Shown: positions 46,136 through 57,200 of the stretch, one piece after another | Numbering within the stretch: the stretch's first letter is position 1 | Layout of the letters: every line of letters starts with the position of its first letter | Source: Eucalyptus grandis | Taxonomy: Eukaryota > Streptophyta > Magnoliopsida > Myrtales > Myrtaceae | Assembly: GCF_016545825.1 (NCBI RefSeq) | Contig: NC_052613.1 | Location: 9,238,001-9,302,000 of the forward strand | Direction: 5' to 3' | DNA: 64,000 nt | Translations under genes and position numbers: made by a program | Notes under the pieces: model-generated | Database searches by the model: none | What the model saw: the letters and a program-made list of their open reading frames with translations, nothing else | What the model was told of the DNA's origin: nothing

Positions 46136-46670
46136 CTGACTAGATTGGTTGGCAATTTCCTTCTTAAGCCCCACCTAACTTGGGTTGAGAAGCCATTCTG
46201 GGGTAAAAAGAAAACTACAAAATCGGACCCGAACCAAATTGAGATCTTTAGTTTTAAGATAGTGGTGGCAGATAGGCGAGTTGGGTCTTGTTTGGATGGA
46301 TCATAGATGGGGTGACCCCTAGAATCCCATTTAACATGCATTGACCCCATTTTTTTCAGTATAATTTTGATAACCTACTAAATAACTCACAATTTGATAT
46401 CATTGAGAATCCAGCAATATTAAAAAACAAAAATCAGATATTAGAAAATTAAAAAAAAGAAAAGAAAAAAGAAAAGCATGTGTGCAAAATTAAACAGACA
46501 GGCCAATTAAAATGAGTTGCTCTAATTTTCTGCAAGGGTTAAAATGAGTTGTAAGCAACAATAGACCAACTAAGAATGATCGGTGAACAACCAAAAAAAA
46601 AAAAAAAAAAACACTAAGAACGGTCATGCGTGTGGCTCTTATCCATCGTTAACACATTATAATTAAACAG

Positions 46671-46718
<48 letters not shown>

Positions 46719-47236
46719 GTCAACTAGAGAAAAGGCTAGGCTTCGTCAAGAGATGAACTAAAAAAAAAAAGACAAATAAATCTTTTATTTGGGTCTAGAT
46801 ATTCTATTTCCTATAAAGAAGAAATAACAATCAACTAATTATATTACTTTGAAAATAATCTCGCGAATTGGATTGTGGCTCAAAGCTACCCTCTCTATTT
46901 TTCCTCTTTTCAGGTTAGTGACGGGAGCTAACGAAATGAGCCGAGATTTGCTTCGACACACTCACAAAATGGTATTGGTGTAATTTCACGAAACTTTGAG
47001 GGCATTTTGTGTATGAGAATTTTGTCTAATTCTTCCTCCACGTTACCAGTGATGGGAACGTTGCATGTGGCACCGACATGCGACTATCAAAAGGAAAGTA
47101 TATCAAGATGAAAGAAATAAAATAAACTTCATTTGTTCTCTCTCTTTTGCTTAAAATGAAAACTAATTTGGTCCGAAAAGAACAATTTATGCATCTTTTT
47201 GAACTTGCGTGCTTGAGGGGCAAGAATACCAGGTCA
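46136..47236. other. Intergenic DNA with a 47-base A tract
   Basis: An uninterrupted run of A spans 46671-46717, with a second A run near 46593. No retroposon body or target duplication is visible beside them. Nothing coding is supported. Confidence 0.5.
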
Positions 47237-47645
47237 TTTGATCTCTAATCCTTTCCTAATTGCAATGTTAAAGAAGCTTGTTAATCCTTGATGACAACAA
47301 CGTCGAGGCAGGATGGGTTTTATAAATAAGTTAGGTTTAGATCTAAGTAAGTCCTAAAATTGCTTCGTTCGAAATCATTACGAATCTCAACATTCTCTGG
47401 ATATAAAACATATAAAGAGTACTCCCTCGACCTAAGGAAGATAAATATACAGGAAAATTAGAGAGAAGTTAGGCGTGTAGGCACTAGCACATTAAAACAA
47501 ATTAGGGCTAATTTTTAATCCTTTCTTAATAGTAATGCTAGAGAAGCATGTTAATCCATGATGACGCAACAAAAACATCCCATTAATTGAAAAACAACAC
47601 GCGATGCTCGATGTAGGGTGGGTTTTAGATATGAGTTAGGTCAAA
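47237..47645. repeat. Diverged direct repeat pair
   Basis: About 47245-47340 ('taatcctttcctaattgcaatg...gatgggttttataaataagttagg') recurs at about 47515-47640 ('taatcctttcttaatagtaatg...gtgggttttagatatgagttagg') with an extra ~30 bases in the second copy. Likely an old local duplication. No coding content is seen. Confidence 0.5.
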
Positions 47646-49098
47646 CGGACCGTCGTTTTTGACGAAGATCTTTTTTGTGGGGTGGGGTTTGGGAGTTTTA
47701 TTATTGTTCCCGATTCCTCCTTTTTTGACCAAGTTAGGATTACCCTCTTGACAAACTAAGCCCAAATTAATTGCTTGAAAAGACTCACAAGACCGCGATT
47801 GCTGCTGCTACTACTGCTGCTACTACTGCTTTGGAAATCAACTGAAAAGTGAGTCAATTACCCTCCAACCTCAAGGCTGCTGTCAACTTCTTGCCGGTCA
47901 GCATTGATTGTTTTGTGTTGAATGTTTCCTGAGATGGTGTGTGATTCACATGTCATTTTCTCAATTAGCTTAATTTCCCCCCCTCAATTATGGGTGCTGA
48001 GAATTCGTTCGTGTTGAAGATTATACTCCGTACAGATGGTTGATTTTTCCTTGTTGATAATGCCCATCACAGGAAAAGTTGTTGCATTGAGAGCTATCAA
48101 ATTTCTTTAGCTGGATGCTTAATGAGTGCCATGTCAAACATTTGTTAACAGTTTTTTATATGTAATGTGCCAATTACACTATACTTGAAATTCTGAGTTT
48201 CGTGATTAAAGCAATTGTGGTATCAATATGTTAATCTCGACTGGCTGAATCTATAGCATTTTTATCCAAAATGAAATGTTTCAGATCATATTGCTTGTAG
48301 TCCCACATACATTAGCCCTGTCATCTACAACACTATCTCTCTCTAGGGCTCAATTCCCTTGATCACAAAGTGCCCGGACTCACCTAATTTCGGAGGTGGG
48401 TGTCTTTTCAGAGCTTCATGAGGCTTTACCCGTCGCAACTGACACAATTAAGGATGACGGGGTCCCTTGTGATTATAAGAAAAGAATCATATTAGCTTGT
48501 GGTTCCCTTGAAATTCTTTCCTTTGGTCTAGGATTTGCAATTGCGAGGGTGTTGCTGGGCATGTCCCTTTGCCTAGTATGACGACAAGTCTCTCTCTCTC
48601 TCTCTCTCCCTCCCTCCCTCCTTAATAAAAGGCCATGGGCACATGGACTTGTTCCATGCCTTGTAACCTACAATATTCTCTTGAATGGGCATCTCATATG
48701 CCTGCCCGCTCTTATTTTATCCGACAAAGGCCAAGTTCAACTTACCACTCCATGTTCAAATGATTGACAACTTTTTAAAAACTTCTCCTTTGCCAGAATC
48801 ATCCCATTCTTCTCAGCTCCAAAAGACTTTCCTTTTCCTGGTCACAGTTTAAATCCTCTGCAACCATCTGCTTGCAAGTCCCACAAAGACCAAAACCCAT
48901 ATTTTGTCAATTCTTCCTGTGCCCTACCTAGCCACCAAATTTGAATTATTTTCATCCCTATCCCTGCTAGCCCTTCATTCTTGAACTGAGACAATACACT
49001 TACCTGTCCTTGAAGCTTAAATACACTTCATCTTGTAACCTTCAGAAAACTACTTCTTGATTTCTTCCTCTAAATCTTCTATACTCGAAACAAGAGCA
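47646..49098. other. Upstream region of the MAKR-like gene
   Basis: It contains a (ctgcta)n-type microsatellite at about 47800-47830 and a (TC)n/(CTCC)n tract at 48590-48621. A plus-strand 61-codon frame (48396-48581) is unsupported. The promoter and leader of the following gene should be within the last kilobase. The 'ttaataaaagg' near 48622 is a weak TATA candidate. Confidence 0.35.
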
Positions 49099-50232
49099 AT
49101 GTGCTCGGAGACCTGTCCGACTCGCACATTGAGCTTCCTTGATCTCCCCCGAAAGGACAAGGAAGCCGTAGAAACGCAGAATGCAGGATTGGGATCCTCG
49201 TCACGTTCAAACTCGAACCGCGAATTTGAGTTCGGCATCAGCGCCGGTGGGCTTGAGCACACGTCTTCTTCAGCAGACGAGCTTTTTGCCAACGGCATGA
49301 TCCTTCCATTTCGGATACAAAGCGGAAGCCTCGCAGCGAAAAGGGCCTCCAGAAGTGAAGCCAAAGCAGCAGTTGCTCTCCCTTTCCTCATTTCTATTCC
49401 TAGTCCCCCGACGCAGGACAACCGCAACGACAAGAACAGAGAGAAAACAGAGGAGATTGCATTAATCCCATCGAGATCGGGATCAGATCAAGAAAAGCTT
49501 CAGTCTTGGTCTTTTTGGGGATTCGGGAGAAGCACTAGTCTCGACTCTGATAATTGCTGCACCAAGAAGAGGTCAATTTTCCCATCACAACTCCTATCAA
49601 GAAGCAAGTCAACAGGTTCCGTGCCGTCTCTGAGAAGATCATCTTCACGTAGAAGACAAGCCAGTCACATTCCCAAACCTCTGCATCCATCGTCCTCTCA
49701 TTCGTCGCCGGCGAAAAGGACCTCCAAAAGTGAATCCGAAGCCGCTGCGCCTATCCCTTTCCTGACTCCTCTTCCTAGTCCCGCGACATGCAATGACGAC
49801 GACAAGAAGAAAGAGCGAACAGAGAAGGTTGCAATTGCACCATCAAGATCAGGATCAGATCAAGGAAAGCTTCGGTCTCGGTCTTTCTGGGGATTCAGGA
49901 GAAGCACTAGTCTCAATTCTGCTGATCGTAGCATCAACAAGAATTCAGTCTTCCCATCACAGCTCCTGTCAAGAAGCAAGTCAACAGGTTCAGTGCCGGC
50001 TCCGAGAAGATCGTCTTCCCAAAGAAGACAAGCCAGTCACATTTCCAAATCATCGTATTCTTCGTCGACAGCTCATTCTTATCCGTGGCTCCAAAAGGCT
50101 CCGTCGAAGAAGAATCATGGGCTCGCTCCATCCTACGGGAGCACGATTCGGGTGCTGAACTTGCCAACTTCCTGCATTTCCAAGGGGGCTGCCAGCCTCT
50201 TTTGTCTGGATTGTTCCACAGTCAAGGAATAG
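49099..50232 (+). CDS. Serine-rich MAKR-like protein with internal 113-residue repeat
   Basis: Uninterrupted single-exon frame of 377 codons from the first ATG (49099). An in-frame TTG lies 42 bases upstream but no earlier ATG. Residues 41-72 (REFEFGISAG...SSADELFANGMILPFR) match the conserved EFEF...SSADELF.NG.ILP signature of plant MAKR-like and related uncharacterised proteins, some of which bind the plasma membrane or kinases. The rest is Ser/Arg/Lys-rich and probably disordered. Residues 81-193 and 206-317 are a tandem repeat, each with PFL...PSP, PSRSGSDQ, SFWGF.RSTSL, FPSQLLSRSKSTGSVP and RRQASHI. The C terminus (residues 349-368) resembles the family's ending, but the stop falls before a basic KNKKRK-like run that would follow in frame. 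Function is unknown; phosphorylation of the RSKSTGS motifs is plausible only. Confidence 0.75.
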   Translation: MCSETCPTRTLSFLDLPRKDKEAVETQNAGLGSSSRSNSNREFEFGISAGGLEHTSSSADELFANGMILPFRIQSGSLAAKRASRSEAKAAVALPFLISIPSPPTQDNRNDKNREKTEEIALIPSRSGSDQEKLQSWSFWGFGRSTSLDSDNCCTKKRSIFPSQLLSRSKSTGSVPSLRRSSSRRRQASHIPKPLHPSSSHSSPAKRTSKSESEAAAPIPFLTPLPSPATCNDDDKKKERTEKVAIAPSRSGSDQGKLRSRSFWGFRRSTSLNSADRSINKNSVFPSQLLSRSKSTGSVPAPRRSSSQRRQASHISKSSYSSSTAHSYPWLQKAPSKKNHGLAPSYGSTIRVLNLPTSCISKGAASLFCLDCSTVKE

Positions 50233-51277
50233 AAGAACAAAAAAAGAAAAGGATTGATTCCTTGTTTCCCCGGTCTGAATTACGTTGTTTGTCATAAGTT
50301 CGATTCCTCTCATTCTCGTTACGAAAGCACTGTAGCAACCACGTTAGGCCGAGGTGAAACTAGTGCAGACTCGAAATCTGTCGGACGATGCGAGCCACGG
50401 AATCAATCGCGATGCGAAAAATTTGTGAATCACATGTAATGTTTTTACCAATGGAAGCATGGAAGACATCAAAAACAGGGCGCTCATCTTTTCCGTGTTG
50501 TCCAATCCTCTTTTTTCCGGTTGAATAGGGATTTGCACTTTGACCAGGTCAATTGAGATTCTACTCAAAGTTCCTCCTTTGATGCTTTCAATGCTGAGAT
50601 TGCGCATTTGCTAATTTGAATTAGTGAAGAGGGGAGAAGTTTGGGCGGAATACGAGGACCCAAAGCGGGGATAAAAGGGAATATCTTGGCCAAAGTGATC
50701 GATTTGAGAGGGGGACATGTCTCGGCCTCGAGACAGACACCTTCATCGAGGACATCCCAGGTGCTCTCATTCCTACAATCTTGTCCCCTAAAAGAACAAA
50801 GAAATGAGTCAGCAAAAATGTCTATAGCGTACCCGTTAAATCGCCGGTTGAGTTAACCGAAGAATCGTTGTACCAGGACCGGTCCCTCCCTCCTGCCCTT
50901 GTAGTACTCGGGACGTCGAAACGAAATTAAGATCATGTATTGAAGGCGAATAGATGCGTAGGGCACGACGAATTAGGATGAGTGGAATGGCATCAAAACA
51001 CATCTGGACTCTCGCATTCACGATGCCAAAAAACATTGGATATCAGGAACCTGCAAAAGTCTATACATGATTGCCGCTGCTATGTAGCGTTTTCTTTCGC
51101 TGAGACACGATCTCTCTTCTCATGAGGAAAAGCATAAACCGGAAAAAAAAAAAAAAAAAGCACCAAAATTCCTTGGTCCCTATAGGAAATATGGTTTCTT
51201 TTGCTATAAAAGAATTTGCTGTACAACTATATACATAGAAGCTTGGCGGATTTTGGCAACTATCGAGGAGAAGCATA
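50233..51277. other. Convergent intergenic region between MAKR-like gene and BRUTUS-type gene
   Basis: The 3' ends of two convergent genes meet here, so it should hold both 3' UTRs. An A run of 17 lies near 51145. Short open frames on both strands are unsupported. I do not see a gene. Confidence 0.45.
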
Positions 51278-54200
51278 TTATTGACGGGAGTCCAAGCAGT
51301 TGGGATCGAACGTCGCGCCCTTGATCACCCTCGTGTTGTATGAACCGCAGTTTGAGCACTTGTGATACAGCCAGTGAAAACGGGCCGATCCCTTTTGATA
51401 GCAGTCGTTGCACAGGATATCCTGAGTAGCCACATGAGAGTGAATACTTTTAGTTTGTGTAATTGGAGGAAGAGAATCGACAACACCAACTCGGTTTTTA
51501 AGTTTTTGTCGAAAACTTGATAAATACAGAAATACATCTAAAGCAGTCGGGCACGCACATTTGCCCTCTTCTGAAGAAACACGTGGAATATCTCTACATT
51601 TAGCATATGATGATCTCCATGTTCATGATGATAGAAGATGCAGTTAAAATTGTACCTGACGTCGGTCCCTGTATTCCTCTGGAAGCTCCTCAGTAGCGAG
51701 CAGGGCATCAAGCATGCCAAAGTAAACCTGAGCAAAATGCAAAGAAAAATTAACAAAGACATACTTTGTGTTGCAAACAAGCTTGCGGCAGCATCCAAAT
51801 TATTGAGAGAGAGAGAGAGCTCATGAAAACCGCAAGAATTAAGCCAATTTAGACATCAAAGAACATTCCATACTATGGTGCATGTTACGGATCTTATTTT
51901 ATCCATGTAGTCTCGACATCTTAAAGAAGTTCAGCCAGGAATGCTTCATCTTTTAATTAGTTAATGTCATATGAAATGGATAAGAAAATATACAGGATTG
52001 AGCATACATGTATAGAGGCCACACTCTGAAAAAAGGTACAAGAAAGTTCTCTTACCGCCATATCTCCCAGTGACTTGCTGCATATTGGACAGGTATAATG
52101 ACTGCAAGTGTATGCCTAACAAATTTAAAAAAGTGCTATTCAATTTCTGATTAGGCAATGATAATAATTAGATACAAGCAGAGCAAAAATGCCTCAAGGA
52201 TAGTGGTTGTTGGAAGGGGGGAGAAAGAGAGAGAGAGAGAGAGGGGGAGAGAGAGAGAGGGAGAGGGAGAGAGAGAGAGACCTGAAAGCAAGATGAATGC
52301 ATATAATGGCCACATGGTAGAGCTCTGACTGTTGCGCTAGATGTGAATAAGAAATCACAGCAAATAGGGCAGTTTGTTTCAAGACCTTTCTCCAAGCACT
52401 TATGGCTTGCCAACTTCATCCCTAGACAGCAGTTGCATGTCATGCAGTGGAAATAGTCTACTCCAAGACCCTTTCCAACACGGCATAAATTGCAAAATGG
52501 GCAATGATACACATTCCTAAAGTCACAAACAAGGACGACAATCTTAGTGAATGATCCGAAAGAAGCAAAAATAAAAGATCATATTGATAGATGAGTCTTA
52601 GAAAGCTTGAGTAGCTAAACTATGGTTCATGAAGTAGCCCTCAGAGAGATGTGTTCACTCAGAATTTACCAAGTGACCTCTATTGTGGTACGTTAATTGA
52701 TTTAGTGTATCCAGTTTACCTTTCATCATCAAAAAATTTGCAAATGCTGCAATAGTACTTTGCCATTGCAACTCCATTGCAAGAAGGGGTAGTGCAAATT
52801 GGACCAACTGGCTGAATCTCCAAGCAAAACATACACATCATTTCTTTGGTTGCTTTCCTGCATTGGTCAACTAGCAATATAATGTATATGCAAATACAGA
52901 AGCTCTAGATTATGATAACTGATGGCAGCAGCTACTTACCTATTAATTAAGTGATCACTGACATTGTCATGGCAAAATCTACAAGGAAACAATTTGCCAC
53001 AACATGCAGCTCGAATCTTGCAATTTCTTTTGTAATGTTCACACCCAAACACTTCTTTCTCTGAATCTCGGAAAGATGGTGAACGCCCCCCTATATCATT
53101 GCCATTTGAAGTTTCTCCAATCACTTCTTGAGGCGACTTCTGCTGAGCTGCTATCCAGCGACTATGACAATCGAATAATTGGTCAATAACTCAATACTTG
53201 TTAGAAGTATGCAGGAAGGATTGTAGATACTTTATGAACTTAATAACACATGATCTACTTAATGCAGTTTGTAGGTTTTTCTGCTGGAGACCTACCTAGT
53301 CATGAGATTTTGGACAAGATATGCTTTTCTCCGAGGATCAAGAGATGAATCCCGGTAAACCTTCCTAATCTCAGCCTCAAGCTCATTTTGGTTCATTCGA
53401 AAGATATCCTTCCACCCAGGCTTGAACATCTGATCACTTTGGTCAAGTGTCTCTTGAAGCTCAAGGCCTACGGACAAAATTCACGCAATTTTAGGGGAAA
53501 ACTGCATAATAATGTAGAGAGAATTGATCGAAACATCATAGATCTAATTTAATTCAATCAGACAACGAAAATCTTACTGCTCTTTACGACTACCCTAAAA
53601 GAAACAGACCTTTGTGTGATGTGCTGGCCTCTGATGATTGAGCTTGTAAAGATGATACTCCAGTTCCTTTCAAAAACTCATTTAGCCACTCATTGAACAT
53701 CGTGTTCCTTGTCGCCTGTTTCCATGTGTCCATCATTTCGTTCTGCTCATCCAGTGTAAGTGCAGCTGTTACCCATGGTAACATGGATTGCAACACTTCA
53801 GCTCCTGTAGTTCCAATAATACGACCCACTATTTTGTCTTGCTCCTGCACTGAAAAGTGTTTACCAAACAATGGCCACAGCTCAAGTTCTTCCCTGAATA
53901 TATGCTGATCTAGAGTAACCTTGATAGACTTGCACATTCCTTGAAGCTTTGTCGCAAGTTCTTTGTACTTAAGTGTACTATCACTACCAGCAATTTCATC
54001 ATTATTTCCACTACGTTGCTCCAATAGTGAAGTTCTGTGCAATTTTTCATGGAGTCGCGAAAGCTCAGAAAGAACGCTTGAGATATCTTCAAATAATTTT
54101 TCTTCCTGCTTGTGGTCAAGTGTATATGAGTGACTAACATTATGAAGAGCCTCTTTGGATTCCAGGGCAGGGAAGACAATGTCATCCTCAGCATTGCTGT

Positions 54201-57200
54201 GAGCTCGGTACAATCCCCACAAAAGGCGAAATCTGCCAAGGAACTGCCTGAGGAATTTCTCGTCACAATCACTGAGCTTTCCAGACTCCACATCTAAAAA
54301 TTCCAAATCTTTACGTATTGCTTTATGAAATTTGAAAATCGTATCAATGGGTCGTGCAATGCATCCATCATCAGAAGATTGACCGTCCGTTTCCCAGATA
54401 AAAAGACTGGAATTAAGGGAGGGAGCAGAGGAGCTAAAAGACAGAGAACGCAGAGACTTAGCTGTGGATAAAGAGCTCAATCCCAGATTGCTAGAGTTTA
54501 CTCCTAAACCTGGGACATGACAAGACCTATCACCGCAGGGCAGTTCACAAGCATTTAAATTTTCCGGATTATCAAGGGCTTTGCAGTCTTCACATGATAC
54601 AGTTGCATTTCGCTTGACAGGTCTTTTGGCATCGTCAGCTTGGGGGGATAATGAATGTGTGGATGATGCAGAAGCACACGCACAAGATGGTTGAATATAA
54701 TCTTCTTCAATGTCTGGAGACCTTTTAAAAGGGCAGCAACCAGTTCCGCAAGGAGATAAGCATACGCCCTGACCATGGCCCTTGCAAGCCCACCCAGTGA
54801 AAAGCGTAACCAGAGCAGCATCTGATACTGGAGCTGGTACACAAATGGATCAAGAGTCAGAATAACCTCAAACAATTAGGTAACTTCATGCAGATATGTC
54901 ACAATTTTCCCAAAACTATAACTTCAGAGTCCATCATTTGGTACCTGCCAACTGCATGTTTCTAATGAAATTCCTAGCTTCCTCTTTACTTAAAGAACCT
55001 ACTAGCCATGGCAAAACACGTTCAATCAACTTCAGAGGCATCATGCACAAGCTCTGATACAAAAGCTCCCGTTGTCTCTTGAAGCTAAAATGTCTTCTAG
55101 CCAATGGAAGAACCTGTACATGAGAGTAGCTTAGTGAGTTCTATGGAGACAGATTATCTGGTGGAACAGGTTCTACTCATGCATCAGGTCATTGAAACTC
55201 TAAAGAGCCAGTTGATCTTATTTTATCTTCTGATAGTGAAAGTATAACTGTACCGAAATAGGAGATTCGCTATGACACAAAACTCCATTAAATCCTATCC
55301 ACCCAATTGATATTAGTAAATGTAGCCATATACTTCTTATGCCTATAATATGCCTTGAAATTTCACAGATTGTTGGGTTAACCACATTTTTCTCGCCCCA
55401 ATGTTGTCTGCATCCTATAGAAGTCACCACATGACTTCAAAATAGAGACTCAAGATGACAAAAGAAAACAATTAAGTATCAATGAAAGCTCACTTGAACT
55501 TCTTCACTATGGAAGTGCCTCTGTATGGTTTCGATTATCTGATCAGCATGCGAGCATAACTGCTCATAAAAATCAGCACTCGAAGTAGAGGTTGCTCCAG
55601 CACTTTGAATTCTTTCTATTAAGCACCGGAACTCATTGAGTTGACTTTCTTCTTCAGCATGCTCCTGGATGAAAGACAGCTCCCCATCAACGGCAGGAAA
55701 AATGACTTTATCTTCAGCAACGCTGCAACCAAGAGAGAAAAAAAAATTGTCATAAGAAATTCAGGAATTAGACAAGAACAAAAATCAAAAAGAAATATAA
55801 TCTGTAGATTATACAACACAAGATATACAGTGAGGCCTGAACTGTCACAATAGTAAAAAAAGGACATGAGATTAGAGTTTGGCCCTTTGATGAGCTGATT
55901 TTTGTAATAGATGAGCCAGTTGACAATTTTTCTAAAATATCAATCAACTAGCAGGGTTATTCTTCTGATGTCTTCTGGAGCTTGATAACCATCACTGAGC
56001 TTTTCTGGGAATGAAATGGAATAGCAAATTACAGCTGCTGTATTATGAAACACTAAAATTTCCTACCTGTGGAAAATACAAACTTCGGCAATAAACTGGA
56101 GCCTCTCATTAAAGGATGATAAATCCATGAAGTCACCGCATACTTGAATCTTTCTTGCCTCTTCAGCGATTTCAAGCAATTCTCTCTTAATAGCACTATG
56201 CCAAAGTAATATTTCATCTATTGGATGCGAGGAAGTTGAGTCAGAAAAGGCAATTGACTCGGAGTATTTCCTTTTCCCTGCCTTGGATGAGTCACATGCA
56301 CACTTGGAAGTGTTCGACGTGCTGATATCGTACTCTGCAACATGTTGTGCCTGAGGTCCGTCTGCATTTTTTTCAACCGCACTGGCGGCATTACTCCCTT
56401 TCATCCAAGTGAAAATAACCTTCAACAAATAGACACTGTAATAAGGTGCCTCTGGTCCCCAAAAGAATATTTGATTGACCTTGTCAACTTGACAGTAATC
56501 TGAGACATTACCTGTTGAAGAAGTTCTTCTTCTGGGACTATCTTGCTTAAGCATTTACAGAGATCTTGATATTCCTCATGTGAAATAGAGGAAGACAACC
56601 ATGGAAGGAATTCCATCATCATATTCACAGGAATGCTGCATAAAAACTGCCAAACCAAAGATGCCTGCTCTTCAAATGAGAACTTCTCAGTAAGCAAGGG
56701 AAAGACCTGGCAAAAGCAGAGGCAACCTAATTACAGAAGATTCTTCAAAGGAATAATAGTGGTGCTTGAACAATATCGGCAGTGAAGCTGTCTCTGGCAA
56801 TACATCAAAACGGCGGCATGCAAATACATATGATATTCCAAATAACTCCCACTTGAACTGGCAGCTGTGCCCTCCTGAGCTTGGCCCAGCAGTGGTTTCT
56901 CACAGAATCAACAATCAGTGAAATAAAAGTAAATAATATAAGTCTCAAAAACCCAAAGTAGCTTCCATACTGCAAGAACTCTCCCTTGGGATTCAGATTA
57001 TTTCAGTTAAGTACAATAATTTATAAATGATCCTGTTAAATGGAGATAATTGGGTGTTCAGGCCTCTGATTACAAGCAAGTAGTACCACTGGGTCACCAC
57101 TAACTCCCCTTCCACTGCGAACAAGTACTTATTGGCTGGGAAGATCAATTCCAGCGTAGACTAATTCAAGATTGGAACCTGAAACTAACCCTACAGGTCC

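Noticed and set aside
48396..48581. 61-codon plus-strand frame upstream of the MAKR-like gene
   Set aside because: No recognisable domain, no splice or promoter context, and ends shortly before a microsatellite.
49050..49433. 127-codon frame antisense to the MAKR-like gene
   Set aside because: It is a complement of the coding frame with no family resemblance. The plus-strand frame carries the conserved EFEF...SSADELF signature.
52194..52382. Ser-Leu repeat-containing frame downstream of the RING exon
   Set aside because: It is a read-through of the exon into the (TC)n tract of the intron. The GT donor after ...SSCFQ ends the exon at 52282.
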